64,000 bases of DNA from Magicicada septendecula (GCA_034769895.1 CM068369.1:424043479-424107478), one strand, 5' to 3'. Shown: positions 34,035-49,638, counted from the first letter of the stretch. The notes: a model not told the origin generated them from the letters alone. Translations and numbers: made by a program.

Positions 34035-35872
34035 TGGATTATAAAAATGCCACTCACCAAAGACATTCTTTTACTCTAATACGTGATGATGAAATGGAAT
34101 ATAGAACACCTTTTGAAGAATTAGCCTGTACTAAGGAGAATGAATGGAAAGAGGAAGATGATGAGACATTCATTTTAATTAAGGAGAAATTTTTACAAAA
34201 CATCATTCTGCATCATCCTGATTTTGATCAGAAATTTTTTATAAATTGTGATGCCAGTGATGTGAGTCTGGGTGCGGAGCTATATCAGGAAGATCAAGAA
34301 GGAGACCACCAAGTAATAAGTTTTGCCAGCAGGGTCTTAAATCAGTGTGAAAGAAATTACAGTGTCACGGAAAAGGAATTATTGAGTGTGGTATTTGCAT
34401 GCAGTAAATTCCGCACATATGCATTAGGTTATCCTTTAACAGTACGGTCCGACCACAAATCCATATCATTCATACAAAGGTGCAAACTAAGCCATGGTAG
34501 ATTAACTTGTTGGATATTGGCTCTCCAGGAATACAACATAACATGGGAATACGTGCCAGGGAAACAGAACACTGTAGCTGATGCTCTATCTAGGGTGAAC
34601 CTGGAGAATGGTACTTTTGAAATTGAAAGGGAGGATGTTGGAAAAATATATCTTGTAATATTAGCTAGAGAAGAATTAGTAGAAGTATTAACCAAAATTC
34701 AGGAAGAACAAGCAAGGGATCAGAGATTGTCCACCATACAAGAACGTCTCATCAGTAATGATACTATAATTATGCAGTATTATCAAAATTATAAAGGGTT
34801 AATCTTCATAAAATCCCCTGTTGTAAAAAATAAATGGAAATTATACATTCCCAAATCTACAGAATCATTAATAATAAAGAATTACCATCAAATGTATGGA
34901 CACATGGGTTCCATCAAAGTAGTAAAGGCACTGGAGGAGCATGTGTATATTAAGGGTTTGAACAAGAAGGTAAGGGAATTAATAAAACGATGTGGAATAT
35001 GTCAAAGGGTTAAGGTAAACAATAAACGAAAGGAGGGGTCTTTAATAACCATTACTTCAGAAAGGAAATTAGAAAAAACGTTTCTTGACATTTGCGGGCC
35101 TTTCCCACGTAGTGGAGGCAGGCGCCGAATCATCTTGGACCATTTCACACGTTACACTAAGCTGTACCCTATCAGCAAGGCATCCACCAATGTTATCATC
35201 AAGGTAATCGCAGAAAAATACCTCATAGATGTGGGCACTCCATATTCCATAATAACGGACCATGGAACCCAGTTCAAGGGTCGAAAATGGAAATTAGAAA
35301 TGTCAAATCGAGGAATTAAAACCTACAAAACTTCAATTTATCATCCTAGTAGTAATCCAGCAGAAAGGGTACTCAGATAGGTAGGACGAGTACTTCGTAC
35401 TTATTGTTATGACAATCATAGGAAGTGGAGTGAATTCTTACATGAAACCGAAACCTTTTTAAATATTGCTCATCATGAAACCATTGGTGTTACACCATAC
35501 CAGATGATGTTTTCAAAACTACCACCTCGAGAAATTACCAAATTAATACCATTCCCTGAAGGACCTGAAGAAGAACTTGATCTTACCCATGTGTATAATA
35601 GACTACTCCACAAACTGGAAACCCGAAGGAAAAAGCAGGATGCTACCCGAAAAAACATCATTAAATACACCATCGGCGAAAAAATTTTAATAAGAAACCG
35701 TCAGCAACCAAGCAGTTCCGAAGGAATAGCAAAGAAATTGTTGCTATTATATGTTGGACCATTTGTAATAAGGCAGGACAATCAGAACAATACATACATG
35801 GTATCTGACCCCATAAATAATAGAGTGAAGGGTACCTATAATCAAACGGAAATAAAAAAATATTATGAGTAA
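34019..35872 (+). pseudogene. RNase H-integrase, unit 2, stop after DDE
   Basis: Open for 453 codons, then TAG 35,378-35,380 where unit 1 has Glu454. The stop falls just after the third integrase catalytic residue and removes the C-terminal domain; the frame then continues open to 35,872. LTC replaces LTR after the RNase H Asp145 region. RT is absent as in unit 1. Confidence 0.88.
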
Positions 35873-35961
35873 GAGGACAACCTGGTCAGGTACGAGCTAA
35901 AAGTTTATTTTTACTAAACTTAGTTGAGACAAAATAAACTTCTTTCGAAGGGGGGGTGTTA

Positions 35962-38601
35962 TGTAACGTAACAGATTTGAGGTCCCCAACGTTACATTAA
36001 AAATGAAGTAACTATGATTGAGAACAGTACCCAAATATTAAGGTTACTAAGTAATTAATACATCTGAGGTGTACATAAATTTAAAAGATGTAATAAATAA
36101 TACGGGGTGTAAAATATAAACATTGTATCAAATGGGAGGAGTTGAATATGTAGTAATGAAATATAAAATACTATTCAGATTAATATTTAATGTGTTGCAA
36201 ATTGTACTTGTTGTTATGCTGTAGCATGGTAGTGTTTACAGGATATTTATTTTATGTTTTGTGGATAGTAAGAGGGAACTGTTGTTTTATAGAAGTACTT
36301 AGTCAGTGGTACTCCTTTTGTTTATGTTAAAATGGTATTTGAATAATTAAGTATAAGTACATGGGTTAGGTATAATATTATGTTAAATGTATTGACTGAA
36401 ATTAATTAATGAAGATGTTTGAAGTAATGTTTGTAAACTTGGCCAAGAAGGCAATAAGTGTTTAAAAGTTGACAGGTAGTTATTATAGTTATGTTATAAA
36501 ATAATGAAGGGTTCAAGTATGAACTAATTAATATAATGAATTAAAACCAGGAAATTAAAATTAATGTAAGTAACCATGAACCAGTAACTATTTGTACAGT
36601 AGGTCAGATAAAGAAAATTAAGTTAAAAACAAAATTATTATAACAAGGTGAAAGAAAACTTATAGGCCTAAATTTAATATTTGTAAAAGGGAATTAATAC
36701 CTTTTTAATAAGCCCAGTCAAATGAAACTATAGTAAAATATATACAGTTTAATAAGGTAGATCGGGTGAGAGTTTTAGGTAATTTGGTGTAATTCCAAGC
36801 AGGGAGTATTTTATTAAAATATCGGTATGGAGAACCATACATGACTTCCATATTCTAAGATTTATATTTAAAATCATTTTCGAAATGAAATATTACCATA
36901 GAAACTACTTCTTTCTACTTACTGCTTCAGCCTTAACCACAGTACTGTGGTGCTGGACACTTTTCGGCTTGCATTTGTTATGTTGGTATGGGATCGGCAC
37001 TTTCCATTTAAAAACCGTGCAAATGTACGAAAATAAACATGAATGAGGCCAGAAATAACGCGAATTGTGTGTGTGTGTGTGTATGTGCACGCGCACGTGC
37101 GTTTGTGTGTGTGTGTCTTCCCTGCCTTTTCATTGCGGTAGTCATAATAATAAAATGGAAACGTAAACAGTACATAACTGAGAAAAAAATACATAAATGA
37201 AAAAATTATAATTTTATTGCCTGGCAACAAAATTATTTTATTTTTAACAATTACCATTGTTTCAAAAAGTTTAAATAAATTTTTAAGTACTTTACTCTTG
37301 TTAAAACGTAAAAGGTTGCAGGTAAACTACCCCTTCCCCTTAACCGATCTTCACCAAAATCGAAAGTCCTTGAGACCTCTACAATTCAGGGACGTATGTA
37401 AAATATTATTTGATTCTGTTTGAATTTGCGGCTGTTATCGTTTGCCATAGAAAATACGCTTGATAAAAAACGTTGCAGGTAAACTACCCCTTCCCCTCAA
37501 CCGATCTTCACCAAAAACAATAGGTCTTGAGTACTCTACAAATCAGGGCTGTATGCAGAAAATTATTTGATTCTGTTTGAATTTGCGGCTGTTATCGTTT
37601 GCCATAGAAAATACCCTTGTTAAAAAAACGTTGTAGGTAAACTACCCCTTCCCCTTAACCGATCTGCACCAAAAACAATAGGTCTTGAGAACTCTACAAT
37701 TTAGGGCTGTATGCAAATAATCTTTTGATTCTGTTTGAATTTGCGGCTGTTATCGTTTGCCATAGGAAATACCCTTGTTAAAACATAAAACGTTACAGGT
37801 AAACTACCCCTTTCCCTTAACCGATCTTCACCAAAAACAATAGGTCTTGAGACCTCTACAATTCAGGGACGTATGCGAAATATTATTTGATTCTGTTTGA
37901 ATTTGCGGCTGTTATCGTGTGCCAAAAAAAAAAATTTCCCTTGATAAAAAAAAACCGTTGCAGGTAAACTACCCCTTTCCCTCGACCGATCTTCACCAAA
38001 AACAATAGGTCGTGAGTACTCTACAAATCAGGGCTGTATGCAAAAAATTATTTGATTCTGTTTGAATTTGCGGCAGTTATCGTTTGCCATAGAAAAAAAA
38101 TACCCTTGTTAAAAAAACGTTGCAGGTAAACTACCCCTTTCCCTCAACCGATCTTCACCAAAAACAATAGGTCTTGAGAACTCTACAATTTAGGGCTGTA
38201 TGCAAATAATCATTTGATTCTGTTTGAATTTGCGGCTGTTATCGTTTGCCATAGGAAATACCCTTGTTAAAACATAAAACGTTACAGGTAAACTACCCCT
38301 TTCCCTTAACCGATCGTCACCAAAAACAATAGGTCTTGAGAACTCTACAATTCAGGGCTGTATGCGAAACATTATTTGATTCTGTTTGAATTTGCGGCTG
38401 TTATCGTTTGCCAAACAAACAAAATTACCCTTGCTAAAAAAAAACCGTTGCAGGTAAACTACCCCTTTCCCTCAACCGATCTTCACCAAAAACAATATGT
38501 CGCGAGTACTCTGCAAATCAGGCCTGTATGCAAAAAATTATTTGATTCTGTTTGAATTTGCGGCAGTTATCGTTTGCCATAGAAAAAAAATCTACAGACA
38601 C

Positions 38602-38632
<31 letters not shown>

Positions 38633-40273
38633 CACAGACACTTTTCGGAAAACGACTTTTTTTCATGTTTTGAGTGTAGTAGAATCAGAATCTGCAATAA
38701 TCTCGAACACGATTTTTTTTGCCATCACCATACTTCCATTCCTTAAGGAATATGGAAGTAAAAAGAGTAGTAATGTTTTATAATTCTGGCTCTAGGATAT
38801 CAAATATCATCCAATGACAGAAAGTAACAGTTGTTAGGGTAACTAAAATGTAAAAAATCTTGTTGATTTTCAATTATTCGATTGTTATATACTCATGGGT
38901 TAACTTGAATTCATACAAAAGACAGAAAATAATTTATAAAAGAAACTTTAATATATTTCGATTGTTATATGCTATTGAGTTCAGATGAGGAGACAAATTT
39001 AAAAAGGATGACACAAATTACGAAAAATGAATCAAAATTAATAAATTAAAGTCAAAACCTATTCCTATAAAACAAACCGATGAATAATAAAATAAATTAG
39101 ATTTCAAAATATAACCATATACCTACAAAAGGTCGAGATATTCTTATTTCACTCATCAAGATAATTCCGTTGGATTTAGTATTAAACCCGATTTCCCATC
39201 TAACCAGGAGACTAATTGATGGAAGCAAAAAGCCTAAATTAATGGAATTATAGGAACAATATACAAGGACCTTGTTTCCGAAGAAATAAACCTCAATTTC
39301 AAGAAGGAAGTTATAATACGACTCCAATTCCACCGAGACCAACAACCACAAGGATCGCAAGAGAAGAACGAAGATCAGAAGAGTTCCCGGGGCTTTCCAG
39401 TACATCACACCATCAATTTGATTAAGAATCGGAACACTTTTTCTGGATGGAAGTAACCTAAATTGTAAATCTTCAACTGTTTGCAGACGTACAATGCTGT
39501 CTTGAGAATCATCAAACCCGGTAACACCAGCTTATTTTTAATTTTAATATAGTAAAAACTAATAACATTTTGTAATACTAAGTAACCTTAATTTTGCATT
39601 ACCTGGCCTTACTAATCGTTAAAAGAATCACACGTACCCTGGGATAAGAGATAGTTAATATTATATTTAATTTGTATAAAATAAAAGGAGCATGGTCAAC
39701 TAAACAATCGATCCATCATTGTATAATCGATATCACTCTATTATACTCATGAAGAGCACTGTTAGTTTGAATTAAAGTACAAAATAAATAAAGACTCCTT
39801 CTTGTATATGATGATGTTTTATGTTATTGTAGAATAGGTATTATATGTTGTGGGTGGAGTAATTTACAGGTAAAAGGGTGATTAAAATCTGGTGAACCAG
39901 TTAACCTAGAAGCAAGCCAATTACGAATAACAGCGCTCATAGTCAACAGCTGGTAGAACGTGAGATTACCGAACTAGCGTGTTTCCTGCACAATTTTTGA
40001 ATTGAATTACACAATACGGACTGACTAGGGTTGGAGAGAATTCTTAATTCATTAATTAAATACATGAAGTATATCATTGATATTGCGTAAATATTGAGTA
40101 ATTAGGTAAAACCGTGTTATAGTATACATAAAAGTTATAATAACACAATAATAAATATATTTGTCTATTAAAATTGAGTTACAGGAGGTCACCTATAAGA
40201 CTACATAATAACATTTCCTTATAAACAGAGTTCTTTACAATTTAAAAGTAACCAAAGGTAGTTATTGGTTACA
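35962..40273 (+). mobile_element. Array LTR 3 with insertion
   Basis: Shared by units 2 and 3. Starts TGTAACG, ends GGTTACA. Carries the insertion at 36,820-38,759 at exactly the same base as LTR 2. Confidence 0.92.
36820..38759. mobile_element. Helentron-associated-like element, copy in LTR 3
   Basis: 1,940 bp, eight minisatellite units, with a shorter GT tract than the LTR 2 copy. The end structures are unchanged. Confidence 0.6.
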
Positions 40274-40275
40274 AA

Positions 40276-40543
40276 TTGGCGCAAACCAACGTGGAGCTTG
40301 ATTAAACCCCGAACCCTAAAATAAATCTTATTGATCTTGAAGTTAACTATTCTTTACAAATTGGCTCACAACAGTGGAGCATCATCATCTTCTATTAACA
40401 TCGCAATAGGTTCCATTACAAATTGCCGCCTGCAACGTGGGGCTTAACGTGGATACACGGGAGTCTCATATAAGTAAATAAACCCCATAACAACCGATTA
40501 ATTTGTATTATCATTACAAATTGGCGCTCAACGAGTGGGCTTT
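40276..40543 (+). other. Primer-site-like cluster, unit 3
   Basis: Same as unit 2. Confidence 0.62.
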
Positions 40544-40607
40544 AGTTAAGTAAAAAATCGTCATAATTATTACTTAACTTGAGCAGGCAACTATTAGAGG
40601 CACAGGA

Positions 40608-42514
40608 ATGCATACTAGAGGTGTTTCTAAAAGGATGGAGAAGGAGAAAGAAACAGAATAAGACAGACGGGAAGAAGAAACAGAAGTAGTCACAAACACG
40701 GAAAAGGAAATAGTTGAAGAGGATGCCCAAAGGGACCAACCAGAAAAAGCGGAAGCCAGAAGAGAACTAGATTGGCAAGAAATGATGAGGATGATGATGG
40801 AGAAAATTGATAGCATTAAGGAAAGCAATAAACAAACCATAGATGAAAATTTTAAGAAACAGGAGGAAAACTCAAAACAAACTAATGAAAAAATAGACAG
40901 TATCAAAGAAAATTCAGAAACACTGGAAAACAAAATAGACAGTATCAACGAAAACTCCAAGAAACAAAAAGAAATTTTGAGTGAGAATTTAATCAAACTA
41001 ATGAATGAGAAGTTTGACAAAAATAAAGAGGAAAATGATGAAAATAACCGGCTAATGAATGAAAGCTTAAACCAAATTAATGAAAGGTTTGACAGGAACG
41101 ATGAGAGCTTGAGGCAGATTCAGGAAAATCACAAATAGCTAGACGAGAAAATTGAAAACAGTAATAAGGAATTGAGGCAAATTATAAATGAACAAAACCA
41201 AGCGTTGAGGGAAGTCCTCAATGAAAGGGTTGCGAATGTCAATGAAACGCTCAATAAAAGGGTAGATAATAATGAAGAGGCAGTAAGACAGCAAATAACT
41301 GAAATTAAGGTGGGTATGGAAAAGACAAATGAAACCATCGTACAACTCGCAGTGGAAGTAGAGGCCAAAATTAACCAGGGGGAAAATACCAACAAAACTA
41401 TGATAAAGGAAGTACAATTAGAAACCCAAGAGAAATTGGACGAAGTGCAAATTAATATAGCTGGGAGGATTGAAATAGTAAATAACGAAATAACACAAAT
41501 AAAAACCCAAGTGGTTCAAAATAAAGAAACTGTAGAAAATATGAAAAATCAGGAATTGATTAATATAAAAGAATCAATAGAAATTTTACAAAATCGACCA
41601 ATGTATCTGGCGCATCACATAGCCCCTGAGCAAAAGGAAAATATTAATTTTAAAATTTATAGAGGAAATCCCATAGAATTTCTGGAGAGAATAGATGAAT
41701 GGTTTAGCAGAATTAAGGTAACCCAATGGAACGTAATAAAAAGTTTATTAGATGAGTGTTTTAAAAGTATAAATGATAATTGGTGGTCAGCAGTCTGGAA
41801 TGAACTTAATAATTATGAAGAGTTTAAAAGGATTTTTAGGTCAAAATACTGGTCGGATTCCGTACAGAACATGATTAGAGATAACATTACCAACGAGAGA
41901 TTCAATTTTAATCAAGAGCAGTCACCAACTACTTACTTTTTGGGAAAGGTGTGTTTGGCACGTCATTTGGAACCGCGAATACCAGAGGAATGTTTGGTAA
42001 ATAAATTATCTTACCATTTTGAAGAAGAGATAGTTCGTGCCAGACGCAGTGGACAAGTGAAGACAATAGAAGCAATGGAAACCTTGTTGGCCAGTTACGA
42101 AATGGAAGACATTATCAAAGGTCCCGACGGCAAAGTGAATATTCCAACAATAGAAGGGAGGAGCCAAATCAAGAGTCGCGTCCAGGAACAAATCGATTTA
42201 ACCGTAATAATTATCACCGAAGAGTGAATGACCAATTCATAAATAATCGTTATCACAACAATCATTACCCAAGTAATCACTATATTAATTATGATAATAA
42301 CCGATACAGAGCAGGCTGCAGGAATTTTGATAATGGGAGAGAGTATTGGAATAACAACCGTACAAACAACGACCAATGACATCAACCCAGTAATAGAAGT
42401 CGAGAGAAGGATCTACCTAGACACCAAGAAAACCATAGAGAATTTAGACCCGATGATGGCAACCCAGGAGCCACTGCAAGGGACGATCGTCCGCAGGATA
42501 GGATGGAAAACTAA
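40608..42514 (+). pseudogene. Gag, unit 3, broken
   Basis: Lesions match unit 2: early TAA, TAG at 41,136-41,138, one-base deletion, and TGA in the tail. A nearby substitution changes GAGCAAG to GAGAAAG close to the N-terminus. Confidence 0.8.
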
Positions 42515-43065
42515 GTACAGCAGTGGAAGTATCAAGTAACCCCTCGCTGCTGGGATTGGAAGGGTATGTACAAACACAAAGGGAAAGCAACCAAATTATA
42601 AACATTACAAGGAACAATTATTTAAAGGACATACGAAATGATTTAACGGAAGAAGTGTTACCGTCAGAGAATAAAATTGACAATCAAATTATATATATAA
42701 TGGCAGAATTACAGGGAGTTATGACAGAGATGGTGATTGATACTGGCGCGAACGTGTCACTCCTGGACAAGGTAGAATATAACCGAATAAGGGAAGTATA
42801 GAAGAAAAATATACCAACATTACCAGTTAATAACATGGTAATTATAGGTGCTACTGGCAGACCAAATAAAACAATACGACAGCAAGTAATGATGGAAGTA
42901 TCTAGTGAAGGTAAAACTATTCCTATGGTGTTTATGGTAGCTCAAGGATTACCATTTAAAGCGATGCTAGGGTGTGATAAGCTGCGGCGCCACTCAGCTA
43001 TTATTAATATGGGCAGAGGAAGAATAACCCTGTACCATGAAAATGGAGAATGTCAAGTGAAATAG
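42502..43065 (+). pseudogene. Protease, unit 3, broken
   Basis: As in unit 2, including the GCDK marker and TAG 42,799-42,801. Confidence 0.78.
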
Positions 43066-44903
43066 TGGATTATAAAAATGCCACTCACCAAAGACATTCT
43101 TTTACTCTAATACGTGATGATGAAATGGAATATAGAACACCTTTTGAAGAATTAGCCTGTACTAAGGAGAATGAATGGAAAGAGGAAGATGATGAGACAT
43201 TCATTTTAATTAAGGAGAAATTTTTACAAAACATCATTCTGCATCATCCTGATTTTGATCAGAAATTTTTTATAAATTGTGATGCCAGTGATGTGAGTCT
43301 GGGTGCGGAGCTATATCAGGAAGATCAAGAAGGAGACCACCAAGTAATAAGTTTTGCCAGCAGGGTCTTAAATCAGTGTGAAAGAAATTACAGTGTCACG
43401 GAAAAGGAATTATTGAGTGTGGTATTTGCATGCAGTAAATTCCGCACATATGCATTAGGTTATCCTTTAACAGTACGGTCCGACCACAAATCCATATCAT
43501 TCATACAAAGGTGCAAACTAAGCCATGGTAGATTAACTCGTTGGATATTGGCTCTCCAGGAAAACAACATAACATGGGAATACGTGCCAGGGAAACAGAA
43601 CACTGTAGCTGATGCTCTATCTAGGGTGAACCTGGAGAATGGTACTTTTGAAATTGAAAGGGAGGATGTTGGAAAAATATATCTTGTAATATTAGCTAGA
43701 GAAGAATTAGTAGAAGTATTAACCAAAATTCAGGAAGAACAAGCAAGGGATCAGAGATTGTCCACCATACAAGAACGTCTCATCAGTAATGATACTATAA
43801 TTATGCAGTATTATCAAAATTATAAAGGGTTAATCTTCATAAAATCCCCTGTTGTAAAAAATAAATGGAAATTATACATTCCCAAATCTACAGAATCATT
43901 AATAATAAAGAATTACCATCAAATGTATGGACACATGGGTTCCATCAAAGTAGTAAAGGCACTGGAGGAGCATGTGTATATTAAGGGTTTGAACAAGAAG
44001 GTAAGGGAATTAATAAAACGATGTGGAATATGTCAAAGGGTTAAGGTAAACAATAAACGAAAGGAGGGGTCTTTAATAACCATTACTTCAGAAATGAAAT
44101 TAGAAAAAACGTTTCTTGACATTTGCGGGCCTTTCCCACGTAGTGGAGGCAGGCGCCGAATCATCTTGGACCATTTCACACGTTACACTAAGCTGTACCC
44201 TATCAGCAAGGCATCCACCAATGTTATCATCAAGGTAATCGCAGAAAAATACCTCATAGATGTGGGCACTCCATATTCCATAATAACGGACCATGGAACC
44301 CAGTTCAAGGGTCGAAAATGGAAATTAGAAATGTCAAATCGAGGAATTAAAACCTACAAAACTTCAATTTATCATCCTAGTAGTAATCCAGCAGAAAGGG
44401 TACTCAGATAGGTAGGACGAGTACATCGTACTTATTGTTATGACAATCATAGGAAGTGGAGTGAATTCTTACATGAAACCGAAACCTTTTTAAATATTGC
44501 TCATCATGAAACCATTGGTGTTACACCATACCAGATGATGTTTTCAAAACTACCACCTCGAGAAATTACCAAATTAATACCATTCCCTGAAGGACCTGAA
44601 GAAGAACTTGATCTTACCCATGTGTATAATAGACTACTCCACAAACTGGAAACCCGAAGGAAAAAGCAGGATGCTACCCGAAAAAACATCATTAAATACA
44701 CCATCGGCGAAAAAATTTTAATAAGAAACCGTCAGCAACCAAGCAGTTCCGAAGGAATAGCAAAGAAATTGTTGCTATTATATGTTGGACCATTTGTAAT
44801 AAGGCAGGACAATCAGAAAAATACATACATGGTATCTGACCCCATAAATAATAGAGTGAAGGGTACCTATAATCAAACGGAAATAAAAAAATATTATGAG
44901 TAA
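43050..44903 (+). pseudogene. RNase H-integrase, unit 3, stop after DDE
   Basis: TAG 44,409-44,411 at codon 454. Private changes: QENN for QEYN in RNase H, and SEMK for SERK before the integrase core. RT is absent. Confidence 0.88.
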
Positions 44904-44992
44904 GAGGACAACCTGGTCAGGTACGAGCTAAAAGTTTATTTTTACTAAACTTAGTTGAGACAAAATAAACTTCTTTCGAAGGGGGGGTGTTA

Positions 44993-47632
44993 TGTAACGT
45001 AACAGATTTGAGGTCCCCAACGTTACATTAAAAATGAAGTAACTATGATTGAGAACAGTACCCAAATATTAAGGTTACTAAGTAATTAATACATCTGAGG
45101 TGTACATAAATTTAAAAGATGTAATAAATAATACGGGGTGTAAAATATAAACATTGTATCAAATGGGAGGAGTTGAATATGTAGTAATGAAATATAAAAT
45201 ACTATTCAGATTAATATTTAATGTGTTGCAAATTGTACTTGTTGTTATGCTGTAGCATGGTAGTGTTTACAGGATATTTATTTTATGTTTTGTGGATAGT
45301 AAGAGGGAACTGTTGTTTTATAGAAGTACTTAGTCAGTGGTACTCCTTTTGTTTATGTTAAAATGGTATTTGAATAATTAAGTATAAGTACATGGGTTAG
45401 GTATAATATTATGTTAAATGTATTGACTGAAATTAATTAATGAAGATGTTTGAAGTAATGTTTGTAAACTTGGCCAAGAAGGCAATAAGTGTTTAAAAGT
45501 TGACAGGTAGTTATTATAGTTATGTTATAAAATAATGAAGGGTTCAAGTATGAACTAATTAATATAATGAATTAAAACCAGGAAATTAAAATTAATGTAA
45601 GTAACCATGAACCAGTAACTATTTGTACAGTAGGTCAGATAAAGAAAATTAAGTTAAAAACAAAATTATTATAACAAGGTGAAAGAAAACTTATAGGCCT
45701 AAATTTAATATTTGTAAAAGGGAATTAATACCTTTTTAATAAGCCCAGTCAAATGAAACTATAGTAAAATATATACAGTTTAATAAGGTAGATCGGGTGA
45801 GAGTTTTAGGTAATTTGGTGTAATTCCAAGCAGGGAGTATTTTATTAAAATATCGGTATGGAGAACCATACATGACTTCCATATTCTAAGATTTATATTT
45901 AAAATCATTTTCGAAATGAAATATTACCATAGAAACTACTTCTTTCTACTTACTGCTTCAGCCTTAACCACAGTACTGTGGTGCTGGACACTTTTCGGCT
46001 TGCATTTGTTATGTTGGTATGGGATCGGCACTTTCCATTTAAAAACCGTGCAAATGTACGAAAATAAACATGAATGAGGCCAGAAATAACGCGAATTGTG
46101 TGTGTGTGTGTGTATGTGCACGCGCACGTGCGTTTGTGTGTGTGTGTCTTCCCTGCCTTTTCATTGCGGTAGTCATAATAATAAAATGGAAACGTAAACA
46201 GTACATAACTGAGAAAAAAATACATAAATGAAAAAATTATAATTTTATTGCCTGGCAACAAAATTATTTTATTTTTAACAATTACCATTGTTTCAAAAAG
46301 TTTAAATAAATTTTTAAGTACTTTACTCTTGTTAAAACGTAAAAGGTTGCAGGTAAACTACCCCTTCCCCTTAACCGATCTTCACCAAAATCGAAAGTCC
46401 TTGAGACCTCTACAATTCAGGGACGTATGTAAAATATTATTTGATTCTGTTTGAATTTGCGGCTGTTATCGTTTGCCATAGAAAATACGCTTGATAAAAA
46501 ACGTTGCAGGTAAACTACCCCTTCCCCTCAACCGATCTTCACCAAAAACAATAGGTCTTGAGTACTCTACAAATCAGGGCTGTATGCAGAAAATTATTTG
46601 ATTCTGTTTGAATTTGCGGCTGTTATCGTTTGCCATAGAAAATACCCTTGTTAAAAAAACGTTGTAGGTAAACTACCCCTTCCCCTTAACCGATCTGCAC
46701 CAAAAACAATAGGTCTTGAGAACTCTACAATTTAGGGCTGTATGCAAATAATCTTTTGATTCTGTTTGAATTTGCGGCTGTTATCGTTTGCCATAGGAAA
46801 TACCCTTGTTAAAACATAAAACGTTACAGGTAAACTACCCCTTTCCCTTAACCGATCTTCACCAAAAACAATACGTCTTGAGACCTCTACAATTCAGGGA
46901 CGTATGCGAAATATTATTTGATTCTGTTTGAATTTGCGGCTGTTATCGTGTGCCAAAAAAAAAAATTTCCCTTGATAAAAAAAAACCGTTGCAGGTAAAC
47001 TACCCCTTTCCCTCGACCGATCTTCACCAAAAACAATAGGTCGTGAGTACTCTACAAATCAGGGCTGTATGCAAAAAATTATTTGATTCTGTTTGAATTT
47101 GCGGCAGTTATCGTTTGCCATAGAAAAAAAATACCCTTGTTAAAAAAACGTTGCAGGTAAACTACCCCTTTCCCTCAACCGATCTTCACCAAAAACAATA
47201 GGTCTTGAGAACTCTACAATTTAGGGCTGTATGCAAATAATCATTTGATTCTGTTTGAATTTGCGGCTGTTATCGTTTGCCATAGGAAATACCCTTGTTA
47301 AAACATAAAACGTTACAGGTAAACTACCCCTTTCCCTTAACCGATCGTCACCAAAAACAATAGGTCTTGAGAACTCTACAATTCAGGGCTGTATGCGAAA
47401 CATTATTTGATTCTGTTTGAATTTGCGGCTGTTATCGTTTGCCAAACAAACAAAATTACCCTTGCTAAAAAAAAACCGTTGCAGGTAAACTACCCCTTTC
47501 CCTCAACCGATCTTCACCAAAAACAATATGTCGCGAGTACTCTGCAAATCAGGGCTGTATGCAAAAAATTATTTGATTCTGTTTGAATTTGCGGCAGTTA
47601 TCGTTTGCCATAGAAAAAAAATCTATAGACAC

Positions 47633-47663
<31 letters not shown>

Positions 47664-49304
47664 CACAGACACTTTTCGGAAAACGACTTTTTTTCATGTT
47701 TTGAGTGTAGTAGAATCAGAATCTGCAATAATCTCGAACACGATTTTTTTTGCCATCACCATACTTCCATTCCTTAAGGAATATGGAAGTAAAAAGAGTA
47801 GTAATGTTTTATAATTCTGGCTCTAGGATATCAAATATCATCCAATGACAGAAAGTAACAGTTGTTAGGGTAACTAAAATGTAAAAAATCTTGTTGATTT
47901 TCAATTATTCGATTGTTATATGCTCATGGGTTAACTTGAATTAATACAAAAGACAGAAAATAATTTATAAAAGAAACTTTAATATATTTCGATTGTTATA
48001 TGCTATTGAGTTCAGATGAGGAGACAAATTTAAAAAGGATGACACAAATTACGAAAAATGAATCAAAATTAATAAATTAAAGTCAAAACCTATTCCTATA
48101 AAACAAACCGATGAATAATAAAATAAATTAGATTTCAAAATATAACCATATACCTACAAAAGGTCGAGAAATTCTTATTTCACTCATCAAGATAATTCCG
48201 TTGGATTTAGTATTAAACCCGATTTCCCATCTAACCAGGAGACTAATTGATGGAAGCAAAAAGCCTAAATTAATGGAATTATAGGAACAATATACAAGGA
48301 CCTTGTTTCCGAAGAAATAAACCTCAATTTCAAGAAGGAAGTTATAATACGACTCCAATTCCACCGAGACCCACAACCACAAGGATCGCAAGAGAAGAAC
48401 GAAGATCAGAAGAGTTCCCGGGGCTTTCCAGTACATCACACCATCAATTTGATTAAGAATCGGAACACTTTTTCTGGATGGAAGTAACCTAAATTGTAAA
48501 TCTTCAACTGTTTGCAGACGTACAATGCTGCCTTGAGAATCATCAAACCCGGTAACACCAGCTTATTTTTAATTTTAATATAGTAAAAACTAATAACATT
48601 TTGTAATACTAAGTAACCTTAATTTTGCATTACCTGGCCTTACTAATCGTTAAAAGAATCACACGTACCCTGGGATAAGAGATAGTTAATATTATATTTA
48701 ATTTGTATAAAATAAAAGGAGCATGGTCAACTAAACAATCGATCCATCATTGTATAATCGATATCACTCTATTATACTCATGAAGAGCACTGTTAGTTTG
48801 AATTAAAGTACAAAATAAATAAAGACTCCTTCTTGTATATGATGATGTTTTATGTTATTGTAGAATAGGTATTATATGTTGTGGGTGGAGTAATTTACAG
48901 GTAAAAGGGTGATTAAAATCTGGTGAACCAGTTAACCTAGAAGCAAGCCAATTACGAATAACAGCGCTCATAGTCAACAGCTGGTAGAACGTGAGATTAC
49001 CGAACTAGCGTGTTTCCTGCACAATTTTTGAATTGAATTACACAATACGGACTGACTAGGGTTGGAGAGAATTCTTAATTCATTAATTAAATACATGAAG
49101 TATATCATTGATATTGCGTAAATATTGAGTAATTAGGTAAAACCGTGTTATAGTATACATAAAAGTTATAATAACACAATAATAAATATATTTGTCTATT
49201 AAAATTGAGTTACAGGAGGTCACCTATAAGACTACATAATAACATTTCCTTATAAACAGAGTTCTTTACAATTTAAAAGTAACCAAAGGTAGTTATTGGT
49301 TACA
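44993..49304 (+). mobile_element. Array LTR 4 with insertion
   Basis: Shared by units 3 and 4. It has GAGACCCACAACC near 48,366 where LTRs 2-3 have GAGACCAACAACC; LTR 5 shares this variant. Confidence 0.92.
45851..47790. mobile_element. Helentron-associated-like element, copy in LTR 4
   Basis: 1,940 bp with eight minisatellite units and the same ends as the LTR 2 copy. Confidence 0.6.
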
Positions 49305-49306
49305 AA

Positions 49307-49574
49307 TTGGCGCAAACCAACGTGGAGCTTGATTAAACCCCGAACCCTAAAATAAATCTTATTGATCTTGAAGTTAACTATTCTTTACAAATTGGCTCAC
49401 AACAGTGGAGCATCATCATCTTCTATTAACATCGCAATAGGTTCCATTACAAATTGCCGCCTGCAACGTGGGGCTTAACGTGGATACACGGGAGTCTCAT
49501 ATAAGTAAATAAACCCCATAACAACCGATTAATTTGTATTATCATTACAAATTGGCGCTCAACGAGTGGGCTTT
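49307..49574 (+). other. Primer-site-like cluster, unit 4
   Basis: Four motifs as in unit 1. Confidence 0.62.
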
Positions 49575-49638
49575 AGTTAAGTAAAAAATCGTCATAATTA
49601 TTACTTAACTTGAGCAGGCAACTATTAGAGGCACAGGA